A stretch of DNA of 64,000 nucleotides from Przewalskia tangutica (GCA_029844215.1 CM056733.1:54325142-54389141), one strand, 5' to 3'. Shown: positions 34,980 to 46,269, counted from the stretch's first letter. Made by a program: numbers and translations. The notes: generated from the letters alone by a model not told the origin.

Positions 34980-37530
34980 TGTCACGACCCGTTCCGGGGC
35001 CCGTGACTGGTGCCTTACCCGGGCACCCAAGTAGTCATACATCAGAGTAATCAGCGGAATATAAAAACACAAGACATGAAACAATTGTAATTGAGACACA
35101 TTTTATCTGAGAAAAGGGTGCCTTTCGGCATATATATATAAAAATCTGGCAGTTTACATCCCAACTGTACAATAGGACTACAGACCTCTAAGGAAGTAAA
35201 CAACTATGGCGGGACAGGGCCCCGCCATACCCTGAATGTACAAAACTATCTACACAACAGGGAGATCATACCCAAAAGTCGAGCCTCCGGAGAAGATGGA
35301 GCTCCTGACACCAAAGCAAAAGATCCTAAGGATGTGGATCTAGCACCTGCTTTCCCTTACCTGCGGCATGAACGCAGCCCCCCGAAGGAGGTCAGTACAA
35401 CAGGTACTAAGTATGCGAAACTGTAAAGTACTTAAATGAAATCATATCATTTTAAAACCAATTTTACAAATATGCACGAAACAACCAATGTAACCGCACA
35501 TAGTGCCACATCATAAACAAGAGCAACAATAGGTAAACTGTAACAGGTCTTTTCTAGGTTGCGAATGATCGAAGCGAGCCAATCGCCCATAGTATCATTA
35601 TGCAAGCCTAATCTCGACTCAGAGTCCGCATAGCCACCTAGGCCCGCATGAGGTATTCCTCGCATCGAGGGTAGCTACTCCCGAGATCGCCCCGACTCGT
35701 AGTCCGCATGGCCACATAGACCGCATGACCATAAAGGCCGCACACTAACTCGAACTCTCGTAGCTCGCATAGGTCCTCGACCCGCATGAGGTATTCTCGA
35801 ATCATGGTCCTGCATCACCGAGTCTACCCCGCATCGGAGGGCAGCTTAACCCCCGGTATCATGTCAAGAGGTGAGTGATATAATACTAACATAACAGCTT
35901 ATCGTTAAACAACATAAGCACAACAAGAATACCCTCTTATACAAACGTTACAAGACACTAACACACATAGCATCATATCATGTCTACTTATTAAACCATC
36001 TTATTATACTTTCCAGAAATCAATATAAGTCTTTTATAAACACATAAGTAAACTGTTCCTTTTATCTTTCTTAAGTCGTTATACTTAACTTTCCATAAAG
36101 CTAGTATAACTCTTAAGCTTCTTGTTTTAAAAAAAAACAAATATTCTTCTTCTTTCAAAACTGATTTATAATTCTTTTGAAAGACTTTAAGATCTTTATT
36201 ATTCAGGCTTAAGTCAAAAGACATTGCCGTAAAGCTACGTTCAGTTAACACACGTACGTCTACCGTACTATATATATATACTTTAAAATATCATGCTCAA
36301 GAGTGTAGGAAGAATCACATACCTTCTCGGCGAAATCCACATGCCAAGTCGAATATGTCGCGCGCAGAGTATCGACCTATAATAGTCAAATATGTCTATC
36401 AACGTCTAGACTACTCTGTAGGAAGTTCTAAGCAGAGGGTTCTTAATTCTACGAAAAATCGGGCAGCACTTCCCTACCCGGTAAGCTATACAAGTTCATC
36501 AGAAAACAGTCCTATGTAAGTACAGTTTAATTCTTCTTCTGTTATACCCTTCTACTGTGATTACAGTTCAATTCTATTCTTTAATATCCTTCTATATCTT
36601 ATACTCAAGTCTTAACTATTCTTATATGTAATATCCAATTACAATAGAAGGACAAGAGTATTTACCTCGATAAGCCCAAAATTATCCAAGTATAAATGTC
36701 GATCCTGAGCAAGGTTTAGCTCCTAATTTGCACGCTCCGATAGCTCCAAGAAACCCTTAGAAGTTTCTACACAACTTCTACTATCTACTTCAACCAACAA
36801 TGAAGTTTCTCTTAGGGTTTCGTTTAGTGACAAATGGAGATAAGGTAGTATTTCTAGGCTTTTAGTATAGAGGTGACTTTGGAAATACTACAAGGTATAG
36901 GCTAAAGTATTTGGGAATAGTAACAATACTTTGGAGAGTATTTTCTACCCAGGGGGGGGGGGGTACTTTGGCCGAGACTTCAAGGAAGGGGGAGGGAGAG
37001 GGGTGTTTCAGCTAGGCTCTTTTAGAGGGGGGGGAGAGAGCTTTGGACGAGAACTATAAGGAGAGGGGAGGGATTTTGGAGACTTGGAAATTGATTTGTG
37101 GATGAAGAACTCTTCATCTTAAGGGGGGTATTTATAGGCCAACCAATGGCCAAGATGAAGCCAAGTGGTAGGCAAATGTAAGGTGGAGATTTAGGCAAGT
37201 GTCCTTATCCATCTACTACACAAATATCCTACCAACTCCTTGACTAAGGGAAAGGCACAAAAAACGTGCCAACAATGCCCAAGTTGCCGTCCAATGAGGG
37301 TGACAAGTGTCACCCTCCCGTTGGTCCAAAATATTTCATCTCTCGGAAAAATCCGCAAAAAATATAAATGACATAGCCGGAATTTTCTCTTCGCAAGTTT
37401 TGTAAAACGTTTCGTCGGAAAACCATTCGTTTAGTGAGTTGTGCCCAAATTCGTCCTATGCCTAATCTTTAAGGCTTAACTTTTGTACGTACGCCCTCAC
37501 GTACATACTCTGGAAATACGGGGTATAACA
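34980..37530 (-). repeat. 5' LTR of element C
   Basis: A 2551-bp LTR that would drive the element: minus TATAAATA at 37129-37136, palindrome GACAAGTGTC at 37302-37311, and plus-strand G-runs at about 36952-37080 (one run of 12). Its ends are TGTCACG and TATAACA. High similarity to the 3' copy implies a fairly recent insertion. Confidence 0.9.
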
Positions 37531-38054
37531 TTCTAAAATCAATAAACCATTCTTTTTATCTCTCTTAAGTCGTTATACCTAACTTTCCATAAAGCTAGTA
37601 TAACTCTTAAGCTTTTAAAACCAAGTATTTCTCTTCTTTCAAAAAGGTTTCTTATTATCTAGAATCAAGTCAAAAGACATCGCAGTAAAACCACGTTCAG
37701 TTAACACACGTACGTCTACCGTACTATATATATTCTTTTAAAATATCATGCTCAAGAGGATAGGAAGAATCACATACCTCGCGACGATTATCGACAATTA
37801 GCAAAACGCTCCACGGCTATAACCCGGCTAGCCGTGTCCACCATTCAAGTAGAACATGCTACTCGCAGAACATTCAACCTATAAAGGCCATATACGTCTA
37901 TCAACGTCTAGACTACTCTGTAGAATATTCTAAGCAGGGGGTTCTCTATTCTATGGAAAATCGGGCAAAGACTTCCCCACATCTTTATACCCCGTGGTTC
38001 GTGCCGTGCGTATGGGGTGCGGAAGGAGTTAGGACTCAAATCGAAAACTTGGTC

Positions 38055-38195
38055 GGGCCTCGCGCGCGCCGGAGCGCGGCGCGCGCGCAAGGTGGAATTC
38101 ATGGCGCGGCCGGAAATCGTGGTCGCGCGCTAAAGTTCCGAGTCCGCAGGAGTTGCGCGCCGCGGCCGATCGTAGGCCGCGCGCCGAGGCGGAAA
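38055..38195 (+). repeat. GC-rich CpG-dense block in LTR D (degraded GCC cassette)
   Basis: About 140 bp dominated by GCGCGCG, GGCGCGGCC and GGCCGCGCGCCGAGGCGG words in an otherwise AT-rich LTR. It sits at the same place, with the same downstream text (GGAAAATC then a CTTTTAAAA-type run), as the GCC cassette of element E at 62290-62412. Compared with E, GCGGCGCC has become GCGCGCC repeatedly. Confidence 0.75.
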
Positions 38196-39600
38196 ATCGC
38201 GAAAAACTTAGGAAAATCGATCTTTTCTTTTAAAAGGGCATGAGTGGGTGTCAAGCGTCCCCCCATCCGAATTTTTGCATGCATTATATTGACCAAGTCT
38301 TAAAGACTTGGTCATCTTTCATCTCTCTTAGACAAAGCTCCTCCTTCTCTCTTAATTATTTCAAGCTCCTCCTTCTCTCTAAAACTCCAAGAGATATTCT
38401 AGCCTTAAAGAAAAATCTGAAAGTGTGATAAGAAGGAAAGTTATTTGCAAACTTGTGGAGGTTATTGTAGTGGTGTTTTTGGTAAGGAGGCTAGCAAGGT
38501 TGTTGAAATAAAATTGGTTAAAGCTCTAAGGTAACATTTCTTCTCTTGTAATTAGTTATTGGTGTTGCATGTGTAGAAAGAAGAACTTGTTGTGGAAAAT
38601 ATTACTCTTAGAACCATTGCATGTAAGAAATATGGGTTGGATATGAAGGGATTGGTTAAGAAGGTTGTGTAAGCATGTAGTAGCCTAAAAACTACCTTAA
38701 ACTTGTTAAAGTTAATTGTTGTACATTGTGGGGCAGAATTTACACCTCCAAGTTTAGGAGTGTAATCCCCTTTGAAGCGTTGGATTGTTGGGCCTTAAAT
38801 GTGGCGTTTGGATAAGGAATTCGGCCTTGAAAAAAGTGGCAAAGTATGTAGAAACAAAGGAAATGCTGCCCAATTTTCCATAGAATTTAGTAACTTACAC
38901 TTGGAATAATTTTATGTTGAAACTAGAGGTTGATAAACGTATTATGGTCATTATAGGTTTACGTATTACGTGCGATAGTTGGAATTAACAAGTGGATTGA
39001 CCGAAGAGGTATGTAGAGCTTTCCTATCTCTTGAGCATGAATAGTTGTATCTATGTAGTACGGTATACGTACAAGATTTGATAATCTACACTTGTTTTAA
39101 AGTATATGATACTTGTTTCATTTCAAAATTATAAGTCCCTTGGATTGAGGGAAAATGTATGTGACAAAGGGATAACGCTAATATAATGACTTTATGGGAA
39201 GTTGGTTATATTAGTTTTCTTGAAAGGTTCACAAAGAAAGGTTTACTCTAATTAAAACAAGTACGGGTGAAGGATTTGAAACTAAGAAAGGTGAATTGAT
39301 TTTTAGGCATTGGTTGCCTAAGGTTTTAAAGGAAATGAAGTCACTTGATTTAGAAGCCTATTATATTCTAAAAGGAAATGTGACTTGTTTTGAAAAGAAA
39401 TTGTAACATGATACTATGGTGATTAATATCTTGGAATTTTTGTATAAAAATGAGTTATTTCTTAAAAGGTTAGAAGTACATGGTACTTGGGTTAAATTCC
39501 CGGATTTTCTATTAAAAGACATGTTAGTGCCTTAGGTATACTAAAATGAGAGGATATATTAATAATGTTAATAAGAAGTTAGGGGATTTCTTAACTTGCT

Positions 39601-39800
39601 TATGTTATGATATGATAGGCCGGTAGTGCTTATGTTATGATATGATAGGCCGGTAGTGCTTATGTTATGATATGATAGGCCGGTAGTGCTTATGTTATGA
39701 TATGATAGGCCGGTAGTGCTTATGTTATGATATGATAGGCCGGTAGTGCTTATGTTATGATATGATAGGCCGGTAGTGCTTATGTTATGTATGATAGCCG
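39601..39800 (+). repeat. 30-bp minisatellite, six perfect copies plus a degenerate one
   Basis: Six identical 30-bp units containing GATATGATAGGCCGGTAGTG fill 39601-39780, then a shortened copy ends near 39810. The same unit, diverged and in the opposite orientation, occurs about four times in both LTRs of element A. There are no spacers, so this is a minisatellite. Confidence 0.95.
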
Positions 39801-39939
39801 GATGAGCTATGTTATATATATATTATTACTGTAAACCGGGTTATTCTTGTTATTTCCTTTGGACATACTGACATGATGGGTGGCCCACGGGTATGCTCCA
39901 ATAGGATGGTTTACTACTTATGCCATGGATTTGCTACCC

Positions 39940-40160
39940 ATGATGTGAGTGCGACGTTTGTACTCATGCGGATCCGGTCCACAGGATCCATGCGGGTGAA
40001 ATAGTCCCATGCGAGTACGGCGATGGTACTCATGCGGGTCCACAGGACCCATGCGGGTGAAATAGTCCCATGCGGGTGAAATAGTCTCATGACGAGGCGG
40101 ATGACCTCATGCGGGTCCACAGGACCTATGCGGGTGAAATAGTCCCAGGAGTAGGATTGC
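39940..40160 (+). repeat. CATGCGGGTGAAATAGTCCC repeat cluster in LTR D
   Basis: GCGGGTGAAATAGTC occurs five times at irregular spacing, between words ACTCATGCG, CACAGGACC and CCATGCG. Reverse-complement relatives (GGGACTATTTCACCCGC) occur three times in each LTR of element A and the forward form appears at the right edge of the window in E, so this is a shared LTR module. Confidence 0.8.
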
Positions 40161-41894
40161 TTAATGATACTACGGGCGAGGTACCCTGTTTTGATCATGA
40201 GCTTCCTATTTTTTTATGCAGTATATATATATACATTTGTTACTCTCATTGTTAGTAAGGCACAGTGCAAAGTAAACTGATTTTCGTCTATGACTCCAGC
40301 TTATATTTTGACATATGATGTTATTACAATATTTTCCAGTTTCGCATATTTGGTACATGTTGTACTGACCTCCTTCGGGGGGGCTGCGTTCATGCCGCAG
40401 GTTGAGGTTCATAGCTTGCTGATCCGCACTCTTAGGATCACTATTCGGTTCTCGGAAGGCCCCATTTCTCCGGAGGCCTCGTCTTTTGGTACGGTTCCCT
40501 GAGGTTGTAGATTTTTGTACATTCAGGGGGTATGGCGGGGCCCTGTCCCGTCATAGTGTTTATACCTTCTTAGAGGCTTGTAGTCCTGTCATGAATTGAG
40601 GTGTAAGGATGTAACTGTTCGTTTTATTATATTTAGAGGTAGCCACTTTGGGTTAGCCTGTTTTATATTCTTATATGGTTCTTGCTTGTGAGTTAATTTC
40701 CGCTGATTTTCTCTGATGTTGTATCACAAGGGTGCCCGGGGTAAGGCACCAGTCACGGATCCGAGGTCGGGTTGTGACAGTTACACTACACAAGTCTACT
40801 GTAAATACAGTTCTATGTAAGTACAGTTCAATCTTCTTCTTTAATATTCTTCTGACGTGATTTCAGTTTAATTCTCTTCTGTAATATCCTTCTATTACAG
40901 TTCAATTCTCTTCTGTAATATCCTTCTATGTATCTTATATTCATTTCTATACTACTACAGTAAGTAATTTCCAATTACAATAGAAGGACAAGAGTATTTA
41001 CCTCGGTAAGCCCAAAATTATCCAAGTTTAAATGTCGATCCTGAGCAACGTTTAGCTCCTACTCTGGGTGCTCCAACCCGCTCCAAACAACCCTTAGAAG
41101 TTCTACGCAACTTCTTCTTAATACTTCAACCGGCTATGAAGATTTTCCTTAGGGTTTCGTTTTTGTGACTGAAGGGAAGTATAATAGTATTTCTGGGCTT
41201 TTAGTATAGGGGTAACCTTGGAATACTACAAGGTATTTGGGCCAAGGTATTTTGGAATAGTAACAATACTTGGAGAATACTTTTCTACCAGGGGGGGGGT
41301 GTTTTACGAGAACAACTCTCAAGAGGGGTACTCGACTAGCACCACTAGAAAAAGGGGGGGGAGGTGTTTCTCGGCCAAGGGCCTCACAAAGGGGGAGGGG
41401 GAGGCTTGGACGAAAGCCTTACAAAGGGAGAGGGAGATTTCAAGACTTAGAAAATGTTTTAGGGATGAAGAAGTCTTCAACTCAAGGGGGGTATTTATAG
41501 GGAAATCAATGGCCAAGATTAAGACAAGTGGTGGGCAAGTGTAGGGTGAAGATTTGGGCAAGTGTACCTTATCCATCTACCACACAAAATATCACAAAAT
41601 ATCCTACCTACTCCATGACTTGAAATCGTGCAAATTGACGCCCACAAATCCACCAACTTGAGGGTGACAAGTGTCGCCCTCTTGTTGGTCCAAAATATTT
41701 CATCTCTCGGAAAAATCCGCAAAAATAATAAAAGTTGCAACCGTAATTTTCCCTTCGCAAAGTCCGTAAAACGTTTCGTCGGAAAATAATTCTTTCCGCT
41801 AGTTGTGAACAAATTTCGTCCCTTGCCTAACTTAAGGCTTAAACTTTCGTACGTACGTCCTTACGTACATACTCTGGAAATACGGGGTATAACA

Positions 41895-43243
41895 GATACA
41901 TGGGTACTCGACCAGTGCGGGTCTCAATGGAACCCCTTTCCCCATGAGCCTTGGAATTTCAAATGCTGATAATACCAAAGGGTCTACTCTTCAAACGAGC
42001 CTTGGAAGATCAACCATTGTGGAAACTGAAGGGTCGTTTTCTCCCAAGACACCTAGGAAGTCTGTTTTTGCCTCGACCGATGTAGCATTTAATGCCGAGA
42101 GACATGAGCCATTTATGGCAACCATTCCCAATAGTGCACAAGTCTTGACTTCCCCCACGAATGCAACTAATGCACCTACTGAGCGTGCAAATGATACTCG
42201 GGTACCACAACAAAATAATGAGTCTAATCCAACAAAGAAATCTTATGCGGGAATCTTTACAAGTTCTCGTATAGAATCAAAAGGACTTAAACTACAATTT
42301 GTCAAACAAGAAGGGGATGATGTGGAACTGGACGCAAATGACGAGGTTCCCTTTGTTGAAAATTGGGGTTATTGTCTTATTGGGTGCTTCACGGGTCCTT
42401 TCCCGGGACGTGAGGCATTAAATTCTATTGTTAAAAAATGGGGAGTTAAGTGTAGAATCATCCCATACGGACGTCGATGGACTATTTTCCGATTTATGAC
42501 TGAACAAGATCGCATCACGGTATTTCATGGTGGCCCTTATACGACTTTTGAGAAAAATTTGATGTTAAAATCAGTTGATAAGGACACTTTGCTCACGGAT
42601 GATCTTTTCATGAACATCCCGGTTTGGGTGGTGCTTCGTGATGTTCCTTTGTCGGTATGAGCGATCCGGTTAAGTAAGATCGCCACGCGTGTGGAAGCCC
42701 TTGTATACGGACCAATTCACGAAGGAGATGTCCAAAATGAATTATGCACGTATTAATGAAGTCAATGTTAGCGCGAGCCGCCACGAATTTAATGTTAAAT
42801 TACCAAGCAATATCAAGTATGTTCAAAAGGTGGAATATGAGAATTATCCCGATTTTTGTTTTCATTGCAAAGTATTCGGGCATAATCATTCCAAGTGTAA
42901 GAAATTGGAGGAACATGTAACGCCTATGGAGACAATGAGCACTCATGAGCCAATGGTTGTTTCGGACAAAAGAATAGATCCGGAAATGGTTGGTGTTAAT
43001 GAACCTACACGCTCACTTCAAACCAACCCCCTCTTTGTTCGACTACCAGTCGGTGGATCATTGAACAATATAGTGGACATGGATGTGAGGACTAAGGGGG
43101 TTCCTAATACGCCTTTGATTCCGAATGCTTTTAGAGGTACTCCGGTGTCAAGGCAGGGAGATGAGGATGGATGGCATGAGGTAACTCCAAGAAATAATTT
43201 CCAAAGAAACAATGGTAAAGTTGCAAGTATGGAGATTGGATGA
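41895..43243 (+). pseudogene. LINE ORF1, DUF4283 domain and zinc knuckle
   Basis: The frame from 41944 encodes a Ser/Thr-rich linker, then FVENWGYCLIGCFTGPFPG, RRWTIFRF and FMNIPVWVVLRDVPLSV, the DUF4283 fold of plant LINE ORF1 proteins. A TGA replaces an expected Trp at about 42658. A frameshift near 42690 leads into 42689-43243 with KPLYTDQFT, then the zinc knuckle CFHCKVFGHNHSKC (CX2CX4HX4C). Both modules bind nucleic acid in this family. The stop is at about 43241. Confidence 0.85.
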
Positions 43244-43519
43244 GCATTTCATTACCCTCCGATTTCCAAAGAAACGGGTTCATCTCCCGGTTGATGTTAT
43301 TATGAACAAAGCCAAGCAGCAAGTTTGAGAAGTGGAAGAGTATTTATGATTTAATCCCCTCTTGTAACGTCACCTCTGAGTGAACGCCTCATCCCTCCTT
43401 CATTTCTTGTTTGTATTACGTTGAGGATTGAGAACCCTCAATGACTGATTGTAGCCACCTTTTCTTTCCTTTCTTAGTAATAATATTTGCATTTACCCGG
43501 AAAAAAAAAGTTGGATATT
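43244..43519 (+). other. LINE 3' UTR, poly(A) tail and right TSD
   Basis: About 250 bp of pyrimidine-rich 3' UTR ends TTTGCATTTACCCGG followed by an A-run to 43509 and then GTTGGATATT, the right TSD. TAATAATATTTGC near 43480 may include the polyadenylation signal. The adjacent stop of ORF1 and the lack of a second ORF show how little the element carries. Confidence 0.75.
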
Positions 43520-44499
43520 CTTTTTTGTACAAAACACGTAAAAAGAGTGATTGTCTACAAATCCTTCACTCTAGAATGTGACTTTTCAACTTGCTATTCT
43601 CCCATATCCAAAAATGAGAACTCCCTTACTAAAATTATCTAAGGATTCAACAATGGATTCTATGACCAAGATGAAGAAAGAGAGAAGAGAGCATCTGAGA
43701 GAGAAAGAAAAATTGTTTTTATCTTAATGGTAACATACAAGCTTAGTCGTATTTATAGTTAATTATATAACTAACTATGTAATTATAATAGTGAAATAAC
43801 TAAAACACCCTTCTAGCCTATTTTACAACTTTCTTCAACACTCCTCCTCAAACTATGTGCCATAAAAATGTTAAGTAAACCTAGCTTGGATACAAAATAC
43901 TCAAGTTGAACTCTGTTCAATATCCTTTTATAAGTACATCTACATGTTGTTCAGTTGTGTGAATATATCCAGTCCTTGTTCAATCTTTTCTCTTATGAAA
44001 TGACAGTAAATTTTAATGTGTTTTGTCCTTTCATGAAAACCGAATTGACTGCTATTTGAATAACTGCTTTGTTATCAGTATACTCACTGGTAGTTGTATT
44101 TGCACACCTAAATCTTTGATCAATCAAGTTAATGAAGTTATTGTAGTGGTAATGCTCCTATACTCTTGAGATAGTTGTTTGCTTCTTGAACTTCCAAGAA
44201 ACTAGTGAGTCACCTAGTTTTATTAAGAATCTTATCACTGATTTTCTTGAGAATGAGCATGATGCCCAATCAACATCACAAAATGTTGTGACTGTATCAT
44301 TTCTATTGCTAGATAACATAACTCCCTTTTCAGGCCGAGTCTTAATATATCTGATAAGCTCCTTGATCCTTTATAACTCCATCTTCTAAGTAACTTGCTG
44401 GTTGGTTATGTTGTCAACTTTGCCAATTCTTGATTTCCTTGATCTGTTAATCATATTATCTAGTAGTAAATTTAACATTGGTGTTCATTGGTGTTGCAG

Positions 44500-45525
44500 C
44501 TGGTTTAACAACACTCAATCCAGATTATGATATTAACTATAATACATATTTTTTCTGATGCATTCGAATTTCCTTTTTAATTTTGCAAAATCAATCCCAA
44601 GGAAGCACTTTAACTCCCCTAAGTCTTTCATTTTGAATGCCTATTGTAATGCTGCTTTTTTCTCAATTATTGACTTTGAGTTATCTCTCGTGATTAGCAT
44701 ATCATCAACATAACTAGTATCACTATCAGTTGGTTGTCTTTTTGTATATAGTGAGTGGTAGGGATGCACAAAACTCTAAAATCGAGCTGGATCGAGGATC
44801 AAATTTTGAGAAAAGTAGGACCGGACCGAATTTATCGGTCCGATCCGGTCCAAGTCCAGTCCGGTACGAAACCCGAAAATATACATTAAAAGGACTGAGG
44901 ACCGGGCCGGACGAAACCCGAAATTACAAATTAAAAGGACCGAAGATCGGACCGAATTTATCGGTCCGGTCCTTTTTTGTGCAGCCCTTGTGAGTGGTCA
45001 TATTGACTCTGAACAAACTTAAATATGAGAAGAGCTCAATTAATTTTGCATTTCATTGCCTTGGGGCCTGTTTTATTCAATATAAATATTTTGTGAGTAT
45101 GCAAACTTGTTTAGTATCCCCTTACTCTTAAATCCTTATGGTAGGTCTATGTATATCTCATCATATATATCTACTTGAAGGAAGGCATTATACATATTCA
45201 TTTGATGTATATATCAATTCTTAACAGTTGCTATAACAAGCACAATCTTGACTGCTACCATTTTTACTATTGGCCTGAAGGTCTCTTGATAATCTATCCC
45301 TTCTTGTTGATTGTATCCCTTTGCTACCAGTCTTGATTTAAGTCTTTCTATTTCTCCACTGACTTTATACTTGATTGTTAAAATCCATTTGCAGCCAATT
45401 GAAATTTTCCATCTAGTAGTGGAACTATTTTCCAAGTATTATTTTATTCTAATGCATCTACCTCTATTTGCATAGCGTCAACCCACTTGCATCTTTGATA
45501 GCTTCTGCATATGTTGTAGGTTCAG
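44500..45525 (-). pseudogene. copia reverse transcriptase remnant
   Basis: Frame 45214-45435 has CKWILTIKYKVSGEIERLK, RLVAKGYNQQEGIDY and ETFRPIVKM, the start of copia reverse transcriptase. In other frames follow MNMYNAFLQVD-like text and an intact YVDD (44701-44712, next to the MITE). Multiple stops make it dead. Its RNase H continuation is recognisable at about 43900-44440. Confidence 0.8.
44759..44989. mobile_element. hAT-type MITE in the copia remnant
   Basis: It is 231 bp long with ends TAGGGATGCACAAAA and inverted TTTTGTGCAGCCCTT, flanked by a perfect 8-bp TSD GTGAGTGG at 44751-44758 and 44990-44997. The interior has GGACCGGACCGAATTTATCG in both orientations. Eight bases plus the (A/C)AGGG-like end fit hAT. 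Confidence 0.92.
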
Positions 45526-45529
45526 TGTA

Positions 45530-45989
45530 AAAGTAATCACTTTGCCTTTTATTGATATCTTCCATTCACCTTGCCTCTTAAGAGCCTCATCTTTCTCTCT
45601 ATACCTCTTAAGCTTAGGTCTGCCAGCTAATTTTACCAAATCTGGTGGTTCCATGGCTTGAGAAGGGTCAACTTACCAGAACTGCGCACCTCTAACAGGC
45701 TGCAACATGTGTTTGTATATTAGCATGAATGCCTCCTTGGTATGAAATCAATGTATCTCAGAATTGGGGTCAATTGTTTTTGTGAATCATGGCCTTAATT
45801 GCATGTGGTCATGAAATTCCAGTGAGGTCCCATGTCCTACAAGTACACCTATTTTGCCTTAGATTCATAATATGTTTATTAGGCCCTTCTATTACCTCAT
45901 ATCCATGATCTCCATTACCGTTCACCTTACAAACTTGAGCAATTTTCAAATACTCATTATAAAGCTTCAACATGTTAGGATTGACCATA
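45530..45989 (-). pseudogene. Mutator-like transposase, C-terminal part (SWIM zinc finger)
   Basis: Minus-strand frame 45809-46024 (up to 45989 belongs to the transposase) has GDHGYEVIEGPNKHIMNL and CTCRTWDLTGIS, the first half of the SWIM finger; the next codon, expected Cys, is TGA, followed by PHAIKAMIHKN. Further on MEPPDLVKLAGRPKLKRYRE and DEALKRQGEW form the usual C-terminal tail. The protein would bind and cut Mutator ends. Its N-terminal part is at 51588-53061, on the far side of element G. Confidence 0.85.
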
Positions 45990-46269
45990 TGATCGGTGTA
46001 TTTTATATACACTTTTTGAGTCATTTTTAGTTAGTATTTTACTCATTTTATTTATGTTTAGTATAGTATTAGGGTCGTTTTCCTTTCTTTTGTGTCACAG
46101 CGGTCAAAAATGGAGAAATGACGAAAAGGAGATGAAATGAGCATAAAAGAGATGGAATTGCACACTAAAAGGGCCAAGAAATAAAGTCTAAGAAGTTCTG
46201 GAAATTAGAGAGGAGATCAGACGAAGTCCGGACGAAAAAAGGACGACGAAACGGAACCTGCCAGAAAAA

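Larger units (their letters stand above)
27429..37530 (-). mobile_element. Ty3/gypsy Tekay-type element C, complete structure, broken genes
   Basis: LTRs at 27429-29959 and 34980-37530, TSD TTCTA at 27424-27428 and 37531-37535, Met-tRNA primer site (minus TGGTATCAGAGC, 34964-34975), polypurine tract (minus, ending about 29960-29970) and a gag-protease-RT-RNase H-integrase-chromodomain order on the minus strand. The C-terminal chromodomain-like segment places it with chromoviruses, best fit Tekay/Del. The reading frames are interrupted by many stops and frameshifts, so it cannot supply its own proteins. It lies inside solo LTR B. Confidence 0.93.
37983..40779 (+). mobile_element. Solo LTR D (Tekay-like), inserted in LTR B on the opposite strand
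   Basis: The segment runs from TTTATACCCCGTGG (about 37983) to GGTCGGGTTGTGACA (40779), a plus-strand LTR of about 2.8 kb related to elements E and I. No interior or second LTR follows. The 5' end lacks the expected TGTTATACC and there is no clear TSD (right flank GTTAC), so the left edge is eroded or wrong in the assembly. Sequence of B resumes at 40780. Confidence 0.75.
25541..41894 (-). mobile_element. Solo LTR B (Tekay-like), split by elements C and D
   Basis: The segment begins TGTCACGACCCG and ends GGGGTATAACA, single LTR ends in minus orientation, flanked by GATAC at 25536-25540 and 41895-41899. Own sequence is 25541-27428, about 37536-37982 and 40780-41894, roughly 3.4 kb. There is no second copy and no interior, so it is a solo LTR formed by recombination. 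It is a relative of the LTR of C: same order of modules, TATTTATA (minus TATAAATA, 41492-41499), GACAAGTGTC (41666-41675) and G-rich leader (41290-41430). Confidence 0.85.
15534..43506 (+). mobile_element. LINE-like retroposon F carrying ORF1 only, split by nested LTR elements
   Basis: The outer boundary is set by a 13-bp duplication, AAAGTTGGATATT, at 15521-15533 and 43507-43519; the right copy directly follows an A-run (43501-43509, partly shared with the TSD). A-tail plus TSD of this length is the mark of target-primed retroposition. Without insertions A and B the element would be about 3.1 kb: 5' leader, an ORF1-type gene (DUF4283 and zinc knuckle), about 250 bp of 3' UTR, then poly(A). 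No endonuclease or reverse transcriptase is present. It is either an internally deleted L1 or an ORF1-only family mobilised in trans. Confidence 0.75.
43520..45525 (-). mobile_element. Ty1/copia element, 3' part
   Basis: On the minus strand a polypurine tract (GAGGAGGAG, 43841-43850) precedes an LTR starting TGTTGAAGAAAG (43840 downward). Upstream lie copia RNase H and reverse transcriptase remnants. The 3' LTR seems to have been the landing site of LINE F; it may continue left of the LINE to about 15489, giving an LTR of about 350 bp. The 5' half is missing: at about 45525 the sequence passes straight into the Mutator pseudogene. A hAT MITE interrupts the pol remnant. Confidence 0.75.

Noticed and set aside
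39601..39800. CRISPR-like array
   Set aside because: Six 30-bp units abut directly without spacers, in a plant LTR; it is a minisatellite.
25541..41894. Element B as a full retrotransposon with C as its interior
   Set aside because: C has its own LTR pair and TSD TTCTA, and the two outer pieces of B add up to a single LTR.
44730..44993. 87-codon plus-strand frame
   Set aside because: It is produced by the hAT MITE at 44759-44989 with its repeated GGACCG words.
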